From contig LKMY01000059.1 of NCBI GenBank assembly GCA_001564205.1, positions 1 to 8,365 on the forward strand: a DNA stretch of 8,365 nt, read 5' to 3'. Both the position numbers and the translations under genes were made by a program. Below, piece after piece: positions 1 through 6,553 of this stretch. The first letter of the stretch is position 1. Each line of letters starts with the position of its first letter. The notes beneath the pieces were generated by a model, which ran no database searches, was not told the DNA's origin, and saw only the letters and a program-made list of their open reading frames with translations. This DNA comes from Nanohaloarchaea archaeon PL-Br10_U2g5. Lineage in GTDB: Archaea; Halobacteriota; Halobacteria; Halobacteriales; Haloferacaceae.

Positions 1-1199
1 AGCGCGTCGTCGACTCGAACGCCGATCCCGCCCGGCGGGTCGTACGTCTCTAACCGCCCTTCGTTGGCGGGTTGGAAGTCCTTCGCGGCGTTCTCCGCGT
101 TGATCCGGAACTCGATGGCGTGGCCGTCGAGCGCGACGTCATCCTGGGAGACCGAAAGCCCCTCACCCGAAGCGACCCGGAGCTGCTCTTTGACGATATC
201 GATCCCGGTCAGCTCCTCCGTGACGGTGTGTTCGACCTGGATCCGCGTGTTGACTTCGAGGAAATAAAACGGGGTCTCGGGACCGAGCGGCTCGTCCGGG
301 TCCCGATCGACGTCCTCCTCGACGAGGAACTCGACCGTCCCCGCGTTGGTGTAGTCGGCCGCGGCGACGCCCCGGCGGGCGGCCTCGCCGATCTTCTCGC
401 GCAGCGCGTCGGAGAGCGCGGGGGAGGGGCCCTCCTCGATCACCTTCTGATGGCGGCGCTGGAGCGAGCAGTCGCGTTCGCCGAGGTGGACGACGTCTGT
501 CTCGGCGCCGCCGGCGTCGTCCCCGTCCGCGCTCTCCTCATCCCCGTCGTCCGCGAGGATCTGGACCTCGACGTGGCGCGGCGTCTCCAAGTAGCGTTCG
601 AGGTAGACGGAGTCGTTCGAGAAGTACGCCTCACCCTCTCGTTTCGCCGAGGCGAGCGCCTCCTCGGCCTCCGCAGCGCTCTCGACGACTTTCATCCCGC
701 GGCCGCCACCGCCGCCCTCGGCTTTGATCGCGACCGGGTAGCCGTGTTCGTCGCCGAACTCCGTCACCGCCTCGACCTCGGTGACGGGCTCCGTCGTCCC
801 GGGAACGATCGGGACGTCGGCCGCCTCCATCACCCGTCGCGCGTGGGTCTTCTCGCCGAGTCGCTCCATCGCCTCGCTCGACGGGCCGACCCACGTGATT
901 CCGTCCGTGGCTTCGACGCGGGCCGCGAAGTCGGCGTTTTCAGCGAGGAAGCCGTATCCGGGATGGATCGCGTCGGCGTCGGCCGCGCGAGCGGCGTCGA
1001 CGACGGCCTCGCCGTCGAGGTAGGAGTCGGCCGCACGGGCCGGCCCCACGTTGTACGCCTCGTCCGCGTACCGGACGTGACCCCCGTGTTTGTCGGCGTC
1101 GCTGTAGACGGCGACGGTGTCGACACCCAGCTCCGCACAGGCGCGCATCACCCGAACCGCGATCTCTCCGCGGTTCGCGACCAGAACCTTGTCGAACAT
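1..1199 (-). CDS. pccA: Biotin carboxylase subunit of acetyl-/propionyl-CoA carboxylase (3' end missing)
   Basis: This gene encodes the ATP-dependent biotin carboxylase subunit, which carboxylates biotin with bicarbonate for transfer to an acyl-CoA by the carboxyltransferase. The first 399 codons are visible; the end of the biotin carboxylase domain and the expected C-terminal biotin-carrier domain lie beyond position 1. The N-terminus [17 protein letters not shown] is the classic start. The ATP-grasp part has K159, the glycine loop at 162-168 (GGGGGRG), H209, and CSLQRRHQK at 244-252 with K252 matching E. coli AccC K238. E290 and E315 match the metal-binding E276 and E288; R319, Q321, E323 lie in TRIQVEH, and R365 matches R338. 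All catalytic residues I checked are present. Two acidic or proline-rich insertions (about 219-234 and 295-309) are absent from the E. coli enzyme. The ATG at 1199 fits the family start. Acetyl- versus propionyl-CoA preference is set by PccB, so the name is inferred from the locus. Confidence 0.95.
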   Translation of the reverse strand, partial: MFDKVLVANRGEIAVRVMRACAELGVDTVAVYSDADKHGGHVRYADEAYNVGPARAADSYLDGEAVVDAARAADADAIHPGYGFLAENADFAARVEATDGITWVGPSSEAMERLGEKTHARRVMEAADVPIVPGTTEPVTEVEAVTEFGDEHGYPVAIKAEGGGGGRGMKVVESAAEAEEALASAKREGEAYFSNDSVYLERYLETPRHVEVQILADDGDEESADGDDAGGAETDVVHLGERDCSLQRRHQKVIEEGPSPALSDALREKIGEAARRGVAAADYTNAGTVEFLVEEDVDRDPDEPLGPETPFYFLEVNTRIQVEHTVTEELTGIDIVKEQLRVASGEGLSVSQDDVALDGHAIEFRINAENAAKDFQPANEGRLETYDPPGGIGVRVDDA

Positions 1200-1244
1200 T
1201 CCTGCACGTTGCTTCCACGATAACCCACCTCATTCTATCGGTCC

Positions 1245-1280
1245 GTGACGACGATCGGTGACGACGATCGTCGTATCGTC
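1245..1280. promoter_or_regulatory. Tandem repeat and palindrome in the pccA / membrane-protein divergent promoter
   Basis: The 13-base unit GTGACGACGATCG occurs twice back to back (1245-1257 and 1258-1270). The second copy runs into a perfect 14-base palindrome, ACGACGATCGTCGT, at 1261-1274. A further inverted pair, GACGAT (1263-1268) and ATCGTC (1275-1280), overlaps it. It sits between the pccA start (1199) and the start of the plus-strand gene (1340), where an operator for one or both would be expected. That it binds a regulator is inference. Confidence 0.45.
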
Positions 1281-1308
1281 TCGCCGACCGCCGCGACTCC
1301 CCGAGACG

Positions 1309-1314
1309 ATTAAG
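1309..1314 (+). promoter_or_regulatory. TATA-like box for the 1340 membrane-protein gene
   Basis: ATTAAG is centred about 28 bases before the ATG at 1340, in otherwise G+C-rich DNA. That spacing places the transcription start at or just before the ATG, so the mRNA would be leaderless, as is common in haloarchaea. No Shine-Dalgarno sequence precedes the ATG, which agrees. Confidence 0.45.
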
Positions 1315-1339
1315 AGCCTGCCGGACACCGGGTTAGGAC

Positions 1340-1612
1340 ATGCTCTCGGCCGGAAATCCCTACGTGTTGCCGTCGGTGCTGGTCGCGGCTGGCGCGTACC
1401 TCGCACTGACGGTTCTGACGGACGCTTCGGTGCTCATCCGGATCGGCGTGCTCGTCTTTGTTGCGGGAGTCGTTCCGATCGCCCTCAACAGAGTGCTGGG
1501 CGGGTCAACAGACGATCTGTCGGCGGAATCACCGGACCCACCGACGGACGACCCAACAGACGATCCGGACGACGGCTCACACGCCGAGTCGGTTGATGAG
1601 CCGACCGGCTGA
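1340..1612 (+). CDS. Small two-helix membrane protein of unknown function
   Basis: This encodes 90 residues that I cannot assign to a named family. Two hydrophobic stretches, about residues 8-27 and 31-53, look like a transmembrane hairpin joined by a short TDAS turn. The last 37 residues (54-90) are a soluble tail rich in Asp, Glu, Ser and Pro, typical of haloarchaeal cytosolic or surface tails. With two helices the two ends are on the same side of the membrane. The gene lies inside the acyl-CoA carboxylase locus, on the opposite strand to pccA, pccX and pccB, and diverges from pccA across 140 bases. The ATG at 1340 is supported by the TATA-like box 28 bases upstream. A link to carboxylase function is only suggested by position. 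Confidence that it is a real gene is fairly high, because the membrane pattern and acidic tail appear in only this frame. Confidence 0.75.
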   Translation: MLSAGNPYVLPSVLVAAGAYLALTVLTDASVLIRIGVLVFVAGVVPIALNRVLGGSTDDLSAESPDPPTDDPTDDPDDGSHAESVDEPTG

Positions 1613-1632
1613 CTGCTGTGCCCGCGACTGCC

Positions 1633-1664
1633 CCAGGCTCACTAACGGCCAGGCTCACTGACGG
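1633..1664. repeat. 16-base direct tandem repeat
   Basis: CCAGGCTCACTAACGG (1633-1648) is followed immediately by CCAGGCTCACTGACGG (1649-1664), with one mismatch in 16. It lies between the converging ends of the membrane-protein gene and pccX. It is probably a local duplication; no function is apparent. Confidence 0.7.
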
Positions 1665-1706
1665 TACATGGAGACCTCGTAAATCGAGACCCCACCAGCC
1701 CACTCT

Positions 1707-2036
1707 CTAGAACCGGTCGGCGCGCCCGGCCGCGGTCCACGGGTCCGTTGGCGCGTGAATCGGTACTCGGACCGCCCGCCCGTGAAGCCGATCGACTCGG
1801 CCGGCGAACGACCACCGCTTCCCGCCCCAGCCGCCGTCATCGTCCGCCGCCGCGGCGGCAGCGAGTTCGCCGTCTCGGAGGTGTGCGGCGACGGCGGCGG
1901 CGATGGCGGCCGCCTCGGCGTCGTCCGCGTCGTCGGGGATCGAGAGCCTGTCGAGGGGCGCGGGAGCCGCCTGACTCGCGTCCGAGCTTCCAGACTCGTC
2001 GGGCGTTTCGGGACGACCCGGTGCGTCAGTCGCCAT
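1707..2036 (-). CDS. pccX: Small acyl-CoA carboxylase subunit PccX (epsilon-like)
   Basis: This encodes 109 residues in three parts. Residues 1-36 are a disordered, acidic, Pro/Ser-rich head. Residues 37-64 form a very Ala-rich helix. Residues 65-109 form a basic and aromatic tail with W70, W75, G79-R80, P92 and a closing [12 protein letters not shown]. An Ala-rich helix followed by a Trp/Arg tail ending near Pro-Trp and Arg is the layout of the epsilon subunits of actinobacterial acyl-CoA carboxylases, which bridge the alpha and beta subunits. A small third subunit called PccX is also known from haloarchaeal propionyl-CoA carboxylase. The start ATG overlaps the pccB stop (TGATG, sharing position 2036) and has no Shine-Dalgarno sequence, so translation probably depends on ribosomes finishing pccB. 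The stop is TAG. The assignment rests on layout, size and neighbours rather than a search. Confidence 0.8.
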   Translation of the reverse strand: MATDAPGRPETPDESGSSDASQAAPAPLDRLSIPDDADDAEAAAIAAAVAAHLRDGELAAAAAADDDGGWGGKRWSFAGRVDRLHGRAVRVPIHAPTDPWTAAGRADRF

Positions 2037-3580
2037 CAGATCGGGATGTTGCCGTGTTTCTTCGCGGGTTTGTCCGAGCGCTTCCCCTTCAACATCTGGA
2101 GGTCGTCGACGAGCCGCGAACGAGTCTCTGCGGGCTCGATGACGTCGTCGATGAAACCGCGGTCGGCAGCGGAGTACGGGTTCGCGAACTCCTCGCGGTA
2201 CTCGTCGATCAGCTCCTGTCTGCGGGCCTCAGGGTCGTCAGCCGCGGCCAGCTCCTCGCGGTAGAGCACGTTGACGGCGCCCTTTGGTCCCATCACCGCG
2301 ATCTCCGCGGTCGGCCAGGCGTAGTTGACGTCGCCGCCGATGTGTTTCGACGACATCACGCAGTAGGCGCCGCCGTACGCCTTTCGGGTGATGACGGTGA
2401 GGAGGGGAACGGTCGCCTCCGAGAACGCGTACAGCAGCTTCGCGCCGTGTCGGATGATCCCGTTGTGTTCCTGGTCGGTGCCGGGCATGAACCCGGGCAC
2501 GTCCTCGAAGGTGAGGATCGGGATGTTGAACGCGTCACAGAAGCGGACGAAGCGCGCGCCCTTCTGGCTCGACTCGATGTCGAGCGTGCCGGCGTTCACC
2601 CGGGGGTTGTTGGCGACGACGCCGATCGAATGGCCGTCGAGCCGGGCGAAGCCGACGACGATATTCTTCGCGAAGTTCTCCTGGACCTCGAAGAAGGAGC
2701 CCTCGTCGACGACCCCCTCGATCACCGCGTGCATGTCGTACGGCTTCCGCGGCGCGTTCGGGACGATAGCGGCGAGATCGTCGTCCGCCCGGTCGGGATC
2801 GTCCCACGGTTCGACGCGCGGGGGGTCCTCCACGTTGTTCGGAGGGAGGTACGACAACAGACGAGCGATATCGTCTAACGCCGCCTCCTCGCTCTCCTCG
2901 GCGAAGTGCGCGACGCCGGAGGTGGCGGTGTGCGTGACGGCGCCACCGAGCTCCTCGAAGCTCACCTCCTCGCCGGTGACCGTCTCGATGACATCCGGCC
3001 CGGTGATGAACATGTGTGAGGTGTCTTTGACCATGAAGGTGAAATCCGTTATCGCCGGCGAGTACACCGCCCCGCCGGCACACGGCCCCATGATCGCCGA
3101 GATCTGCGGGACGACGCCGGACGCCTCCGTGTTGCGTCGGAATATCTCCGCGAAGCCGCCGAGTGAGGCGACACCCTCCTGAATACGGGCGCCGGCGGAG
3201 TCGTTGAGTCCGACGACGGGCGCGCCGACATCCATCGCCTTATCCATCACCTTACAGACCTTCTCGGCGAACACCTCGCCGAGCGAGCCGCCGAAGACGG
3301 TGAAATCGTGTGCGAAGACGAACGTCTTCCGCCCGTTCACCTCGCCGTACCCCGTGACGACGCCGTCGCCAGGGATCTGCTGTTCCTCCATGCCGAACGT
3401 ATGGCTCCGGTGCGTGCGGAACCGGTCGAACTCGTGGAAGGTCCCGTCATCGAGGAAGTAGTCGATCCGCTCGCGGGCGGTCATCTTCCCCTTCTCGTGT
3501 TGGGAGTCGATCCGGTCTTCGCCGCCACCGAGCGCCGCCCGCTCGCGGCGCTCGCGGAGATCCTCGATACGGTCGTCCAT
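2036..3580 (-). CDS. pccB: Carboxyltransferase subunit of acetyl-/propionyl-CoA carboxylase
   Basis: This 514-residue protein transfers the carboxyl group from carboxybiotin to the alpha carbon of an acyl-CoA. It has the two crotonase-like halves of the family. The N-half holds [12 protein letters not shown] and the first oxyanion-hole region MGPCAGGAV (G169-G170). The C-half holds [20 protein letters not shown], the second oxyanion-hole pair G403-G404 in RKAYGGAY, and the C-terminal GNIPI. The residue after GGAY, which helps set acetyl versus propionyl preference in Streptomyces and mycobacterial enzymes (Asp or Ile there), is Cys407, so substrate range cannot be read directly. The frame stays open upstream to 4015, but homology begins at the ATG at 3580 ([12 protein letters not shown]), and GGGTGG lies about 13 bases before it as a weak ribosome site. 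The gene overlaps pccX by one base and diverges from the ribosomal operon. Product is certain at family level. Confidence 0.96.
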   Translation of the reverse strand: MDDRIEDLRERRERAALGGGEDRIDSQHEKGKMTARERIDYFLDDGTFHEFDRFRTHRSHTFGMEEQQIPGDGVVTGYGEVNGRKTFVFAHDFTVFGGSLGEVFAEKVCKVMDKAMDVGAPVVGLNDSAGARIQEGVASLGGFAEIFRRNTEASGVVPQISAIMGPCAGGAVYSPAITDFTFMVKDTSHMFITGPDVIETVTGEEVSFEELGGAVTHTATSGVAHFAEESEEAALDDIARLLSYLPPNNVEDPPRVEPWDDPDRADDDLAAIVPNAPRKPYDMHAVIEGVVDEGSFFEVQENFAKNIVVGFARLDGHSIGVVANNPRVNAGTLDIESSQKGARFVRFCDAFNIPILTFEDVPGFMPGTDQEHNGIIRHGAKLLYAFSEATVPLLTVITRKAYGGAYCVMSSKHIGGDVNYAWPTAEIAVMGPKGAVNVLYREELAAADDPEARRQELIDEYREEFANPYSAADRGFIDDVIEPAETRSRLVDDLQMLKGKRSDKPAKKHGNIPI

Positions 3581-3796
3581 CGTCACGCCGGACCACCCTG
3601 AGTCATTACGTCGTGGGTCGGACAGCGGCATCAAAAGGGTTCCCCTATGCGACGTTACCGCCTTCGACGGGCGTCGAACCACGTCGTCGATCCGGCCGTC
3701 CTCGACGAGGGCGAGGTCCCGCGGTCGACCCGGGGTTCCGTCGTTCGCCCGCAACGCCCCTGTCTGCGGTTGGCACGGGCGCGTCGGGTTCGACGC
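3581..3796. other. Divergent intergenic region between pccB and rpl1
   Basis: This G+C-rich stretch separates the minus-strand pccB from the plus-strand ribosomal operon. On the minus strand, TTTTGA at 3631-3636 is the best TATA-like candidate for pccB and predicts a start near 3608 and a leader of roughly 28 bases. From 3641 to 3790 I see no convincing gene: a 51-codon frame (3647-3802) is strongly basic, unlike haloarchaeal proteins, and ends inside the rpl1 TATA box. rpl11 is not here. Confidence 0.5.
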
Positions 3797-3803
3797 TTTT
3801 AAA
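3797..3803 (+). promoter_or_regulatory. TATA box of the rpl1-rpl10-rpl12 operon
   Basis: TTTTAAA stands out in G+C-rich surroundings and is a strong haloarchaeal box A. With the usual spacing of about 25-27 bases, transcription would start near 3825-3828. That gives a leader of about 60 bases before the rpl1 ATG at 3888. Confidence 0.75.
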
Positions 3804-3825
3804 CAGCTGATACACCACTCTCCGA

Positions 3826-3879
3826 TGAGACAGGCTTCGCCTGTTTCACTGACCCGTAGGAGCGACCTGCGTACTACGG
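3826..3879 (+). promoter_or_regulatory. Structured 5' leader of the rpl1 operon mRNA
   Basis: Two hairpins can be drawn. The first has a 10-pair stem (3826-3835 with 3839-3848, one G-U pair) and the triloop TTC, right at the predicted mRNA 5' end. The second pairs CCGTAG (3854-3859) with CTACGG (3874-3879); its 3' arm includes the first two bases of the Shine-Dalgarno sequence. L1 proteins are known to repress their own operons in bacteria and archaea by binding mRNA that mimics their rRNA site, and such control has been proposed for a haloarchaeal L1 leader. I could not match these hairpins convincingly to the L1 site in 23S rRNA, so autoregulation is inference. Confidence 0.5.
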
Positions 3880-3885
3880 AGGTGA
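3878..3885 (+). promoter_or_regulatory. Strong Shine-Dalgarno site that sets the rpl1 start
   Basis: GGAGGTGA is an eight-base match to the complement of the 16S rRNA tail and ends two bases before the ATG at 3888. It decides for this start over the in-frame ATG at 3825, which would add 21 residues unlike any L1 protein. Confidence 0.85.
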
Positions 3886-3887
3886 AA

Positions 3888-4526
3888 ATGGCAGACACAA
3901 TACAAGAGGCCGTAACCCTCGCACTCGACGATGCGCCCGAGCGGAACTTCCGCGAGACGGTGGACATCGCGATCAACCTGCGAGACCTCGACCTCAACGA
4001 TCCGTCGAACCGCATCGACGAGTCCGTCGTGCTGCCGGCTGGAACGGGGCAGGAGACACAGATTGTCGTCTTCGCGGAGGGCGAAACCGCCGTCCGCGCC
4101 GCGGACGTTGCTGATCAAGTGCTTGACAGCGACGACCTCGAAGACCTTGGAGACGACGACGACCGCGCAAAAGATCTGGCTGGCGAAACCGACTTCTTCG
4201 TCGCGGAAGCCAACCTGATGCAGGACATCGGTCGGTACCTCGGTACCGTCCTCGGTCCGCGCGGGAAGATGCCTACCCCACTACAGCCGGACGACGACGT
4301 CGTCGAGACCGTCAATCGGATGAAGAACACGGTGCAGCTCCGGTCGCGCGACCGGCGCACGTTCCACACCCGCGTCGGCGCCGAAGATATGGGCGCCGAG
4401 GCGATCTCGGACAACATCGACGTCATCATCCGACGACTCGAAGCAAACCTCGAGAAGGGACCACTCAACATCGACGGGATCTTCGTGAAGACCACGATGG
4501 GTCCCTCGAAGGAGGTGCCGGTATGA
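3888..4526 (+). CDS. rpl1: Large-subunit ribosomal protein L1 (uL1)
   Basis: This 212-residue protein binds the L1 stalk of 23S rRNA, which helps release deacylated tRNA from the E site, and often represses its own mRNA. The sequence runs from [20 protein letters not shown], through [20 protein letters not shown] (domain I), to the central Rossmann-like domain with the conserved GPRGKMP at 123-129, and returns to domain I with [11 protein letters not shown] and [12 protein letters not shown]. Its length equals that of other haloarchaeal L1 proteins. The start at 3888 is fixed by the Shine-Dalgarno site just upstream. Its stop overlaps the rpl10 start (ATGA at 4523-4526), so the two are translationally coupled. 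It is the first gene of the stalk operon; rpl11 is not next to it. Confidence 0.97.
   Translation: MADTIQEAVTLALDDAPERNFRETVDIAINLRDLDLNDPSNRIDESVVLPAGTGQETQIVVFAEGETAVRAADVADQVLDSDDLEDLGDDDDRAKDLAGETDFFVAEANLMQDIGRYLGTVLGPRGKMPTPLQPDDDVVETVNRMKNTVQLRSRDRRTFHTRVGAEDMGAEAISDNIDVIIRRLEANLEKGPLNIDGIFVKTTMGPSKEVPV
4511..4517 (+). promoter_or_regulatory. rpl10 ribosome binding site inside the end of rpl1
   Basis: GGAGGTG, five bases before the rpl10 ATG at 4523, is encoded within the last codons of rpl1 (Lys-Glu-Val-Pro). Together with the ATGA stop/start overlap, it allows efficient coupled initiation of rpl10 as ribosomes leave rpl1. Confidence 0.85.
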
Positions 4527-5563
4527 GCTCGGTTCGCAAGACCGAGACGATCCCGCAGTGGAAACAGGAGGAGGTCGACGAGCTCGTCGAGTTCGTCGAC
4601 TCGTTCAACTCCATCGGGATCGTCGGCGTCGCCGGCATTCCGAGCCGCCAGCTCCAGGCCATGCGCCGCGAGCTACACGGCTCCGCCGATGTCCGGATGA
4701 GCCGTAACACGCTCACCGTCCGCGCGCTGGAGGAGGTTAACGAAGGCGTCGAAGCGCTGACCGAATACGTGCAGGGCCAAGTCGCGCTCATCGGTACGAA
4801 CGATAACCCGTTCGGCCTTTTCAAACAGCTGGAAGCCTCGAAGACCCCCGCCCCGATCAACGCGGGCGAGGTCGCCCCCAACGACGTCGTCATCCCCGAG
4901 GGTGACACCGGCGTCGACCCGGGACCGTTCGTCGGCGAGCTCCAGACGGTCGGCGCGGCCGCCCGGATTATGGACGGCTCGATCATGGTCACCGAGGACT
5001 CGGCCGTCCTCGAGGAGGGCGAGGTCGTCGACGAGGACCTCGCGAACGTCCTGACCGAACTCGGCATCGAGCCGAAGGAAGTCGGACTCGATCTAAAAGG
5101 CGTCTACTCCGACGGCGTCCTCTTCGAGCCCGACGAGCTCGCGATCGACGTCGACGAGTACCGCGCGGACATCCAGTCCGCCGCGGCCGCCGCGCGCAAC
5201 CTCTCGGTCAACGCCGCCTACCCGACGGCCGCCACCGCCGGCACCCTTCTCGCGAAGGCGTCCGGCGAGGCCAAGTCGGTCGGACTGTTCGCCGAGATCG
5301 AGAGCCCGGACGTCGTGCCCGACCTCATCGGGAAGGCCGACGCTCAGCTGCGCTCGCTCGCGGCACAGATCGACGACGAGGAGGCGCTTCCCGAGGAGCT
5401 GCAGGGCGTGGAAGCCGCCCCGGCTCCGGAGACGGACGACGCCGACGAGGAGGAACAGGCGGACGAAGACACCGCGGACACGGACGACGCTGAGGCGGCC
5501 GACGACGACGCCGACGACGACGGCGACGACGGCGGCGAGGGTCTCGGCGCGATGTTCGGATAA
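4523..5563 (+). CDS. rpl10: Ribosomal stalk protein L10 (uL10, archaeal P0)
   Basis: This 346-residue protein anchors the ribosomal stalk, binding 23S rRNA with L11 and carrying several L12 dimers that recruit translation GTPases. Residues 1-105 form the rRNA-binding domain ([39 protein letters not shown]). Residues 108-185 are the extra domain found in archaeal and eukaryotic P0 but absent from bacterial L10. Residues 210-295 are the Ala-rich spine helices that hold L12 dimers. Residues 298-338 are a flexible tail made mostly of Asp, Glu and Ala. The protein ends in GEGLGAMFG, the same terminal motif as L12, through which archaeal stalks bind elongation factors. It overlaps rpl1 by four bases and lies 18 bases before rpl12. 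Length is normal for haloarchaea. Confidence 0.97.
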   Translation: MSSVRKTETIPQWKQEEVDELVEFVDSFNSIGIVGVAGIPSRQLQAMRRELHGSADVRMSRNTLTVRALEEVNEGVEALTEYVQGQVALIGTNDNPFGLFKQLEASKTPAPINAGEVAPNDVVIPEGDTGVDPGPFVGELQTVGAAARIMDGSIMVTEDSAVLEEGEVVDEDLANVLTELGIEPKEVGLDLKGVYSDGVLFEPDELAIDVDEYRADIQSAAAAARNLSVNAAYPTAATAGTLLAKASGEAKSVGLFAEIESPDVVPDLIGKADAQLRSLAAQIDDEEALPEELQGVEAAPAPETDDADEEEQADEDTADTDDAEAADDDADDDGDDGGEGLGAMFG

Positions 5564-5581
5564 CACTACGAGGACACACCA

Positions 5582-5920
5582 ATGGAATACGTTTACGCTG
5601 CGCTCATCCTGAACGAGACGGACGAAGAGATCAACGAGGAGAACATCACCGGCGTGCTGGAAGCCGCCGGCGTCGACGTCGAGGAATCCCGCGTCAAGGC
5701 GCTCGTCGCCGCGCTGGAGGACGTCGATATCGAAGAGGCCATCGAGACGGCCGCCGCGGCACCCGCTGCCGGCGCGGCCGCCGGTGGCGCCGCCGCTGCC
5801 GAGGAGTCCGACGACGGCGACGACGAGGCCGACGAGGCCGACGCCGCCGAGGACGAAGCGGACGACGAGGAAGACGACGACGACGACGGCGGCGAAGGTC
5901 TCGGCGAGCTCTTCGGGTAA
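5582..5920 (+). CDS. rpl12: Ribosomal stalk protein L12 (archaeal P1 type)
   Basis: This 112-residue acidic protein forms dimers on L10 and recruits initiation and elongation factors. Residues 1-56 are the helical dimerisation domain ([51 protein letters not shown]). Residues 57-73 are an Ala/Gly/Pro hinge, residues 74-104 an almost purely Asp/Glu/Ala linker, and the end EGLGELFG is the factor-binding tail. It is unrelated in sequence to bacterial L7/L12. GAGGA at 5570-5574, seven bases before the ATG, is a suitable ribosome site. It is the last gene of the stalk operon. The coding of its last residues is nearly identical to that of rpl10 (see findings). Confidence 0.97.
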   Translation: MEYVYAALILNETDEEINEENITGVLEAAGVDVEESRVKALVAALEDVDIEEAIETAAAAPAAGAAAGGAAAAEESDDGDDEADEADAAEDEADDEEDDDDDGGEGLGELFG

Positions 5921-5963
5921 TTCCGGACGACTCAGCGCGACCGATCGCCGTTCCGACCGATCC

Positions 5964-5973
5964 GAATTTTATC
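5964..5973 (+). terminator. Weak candidate terminator after rpl12
   Basis: A short T run (5967-5970) in an AT-rich patch lies 44 bases after the rpl12 stop. Archaeal intrinsic terminators are mainly T tracts, but this one is short and has no clear hairpin. The nine-base direct repeat CGACCGATC (5938-5946, 5954-5962) precedes it. I see nothing else between the stop and the next promoter. Confidence 0.25.
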
Positions 5974-6009
5974 AGGCTCGCTATCCGGAGTGATAACGCC
6001 GTCCGCGGC

Positions 6010-6017
6010 TTTTTATG
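6010..6017 (+). promoter_or_regulatory. TATA box of the 63-residue zinc-ribbon gene
   Basis: TTTTTATG is centred about 32 bases before the ATG at 6046. It predicts transcription starting a few bases before the gene, so this gene probably has its own promoter and does not depend on read-through from the stalk operon. Confidence 0.6.
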
Positions 6018-6045
6018 CCGATCCGGGAAAGGAGCAGGCGCTCCA

Positions 6046-6237
6046 ATGAAGATCGTCGACGGCGATACAGTCGAGTGTGACCGCTGTGAGTCGGTGTTCT
6101 CCCTAGCAGACGTTTCGTTGCTCGAAAAAGAGACGAATCGGGACTACGAACGGGTGTTGTGTGCCGACTGCCTCGGCGATATCGGCGTGCCAAGGGGGTA
6201 CACGCTTCGACGGGACATCACGCACCTCACTCAGTGA
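6046..6237 (+). CDS. Small zinc-ribbon-like protein of unknown function
   Basis: This encodes 63 residues with two CxxC pairs, C11-x2-C14 and C39-x2-C42, the pattern of a one-zinc ribbon or knuckle. Between them lies a charged, probably helical stretch (SLLEKETNRDYERV), and after the second pair a short basic tail with GVPRGYTLRRD. It has no signal peptide or membrane segment, so it should be cytosolic. Many haloarchaeal proteins of this kind are small regulators or RNA/DNA-binding adaptors, but I cannot name a family. It has its own TATA box; GGAG at 6031-6034 is rather far (11 bases) for a ribosome site. It sits 125 bases after rpl12, on the same strand. The gene is believable because of the paired cysteines, promoter and acidic N-half. 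Confidence 0.8.
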   Translation: MKIVDGDTVECDRCESVFSLADVSLLEKETNRDYERVLCADCLGDIGVPRGYTLRRDITHLTQ

Positions 6238-6553
6238 ACTGTTCCGGCGGCTCTGTCAGACCTTCACCGGGTGACAAATACGGTCTCGACCGCGGTCAGA
6301 ACAAAAGAGCGACACGCCACGAATGATTACGAAACGCTCACCCGCTGGTAAGACGGTCGTGCAGGACGTAGAGGATGGATGCAGTAGTTCGGTATTTGTC
6401 CTGATACTGTAGCCTCCTGATCGAAGCAATACTGGCGAGAACGTTGTACTATGCTATCACTTATTAACTAATACATATATTTATTATATTTGCAGTAGTA
6501 AGTAGTGCGAAGAGCTCATACCCGTAGTAGATTGCTGTATTTCTCATGTGTCG
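6238..6553. other. Gene-free region, becoming AT-rich
   Basis: I see no convincing gene in this stretch. Its first part has G+C-rich inverted pieces: AGACC (6258-6262) can pair with GGTCT (6282-6286), and GACCGCGGTC (6288-6297) is a perfect palindrome; either could end transcription of the zinc-ribbon gene. A 36-codon open stretch on the minus strand (6338-6448) has a protein-like composition but no start codon. From about 6440 the DNA becomes AT-rich, and 6461-6490 has only 2 G or C in 30 bases. The change in composition suggests acquired or decayed DNA between the conserved ribosomal locus and the next gene. Confidence 0.5.

Noticed and set aside
72..1223. Long plus-strand open frame opposite pccA
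   Set aside because: It is the antisense shadow of pccA; the minus strand carries the complete set of biotin carboxylase motifs, and this frame has no recognisable domain.
1748..2878. Long plus-strand open frame opposite pccX and pccB
   Set aside because: It is very Arg-rich and lies antisense to two well-supported genes; such shadows are expected in G+C-rich DNA with RNY-type codons.
3647..3802. 51-codon plus-strand frame between pccB and rpl1
   Set aside because: Its product is strongly Arg-rich, there is no promoter or ribosome site, and it ends inside the rpl1 TATA box.
3825..3887. Extended rpl1 start at 3825
   Set aside because: The ATG falls at the predicted transcription start, but the added 21 residues are basic and unlike L1, and a perfect Shine-Dalgarno site precedes the ATG at 3888.
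3581..4015. Upstream extension of pccB to a start at 4015
   Set aside because: It would overlap the rpl1 promoter and first codons, and the added residues do not resemble any carboxyltransferase. The family start is at 3580.
5400..5917. Asp-rich triplet repeats as a microsatellite or CRISPR-like array
   Set aside because: They encode the acidic linkers of L10 and L12; the repetition comes from Asp, Glu and Ala codons, with no constant repeat-spacer pattern.
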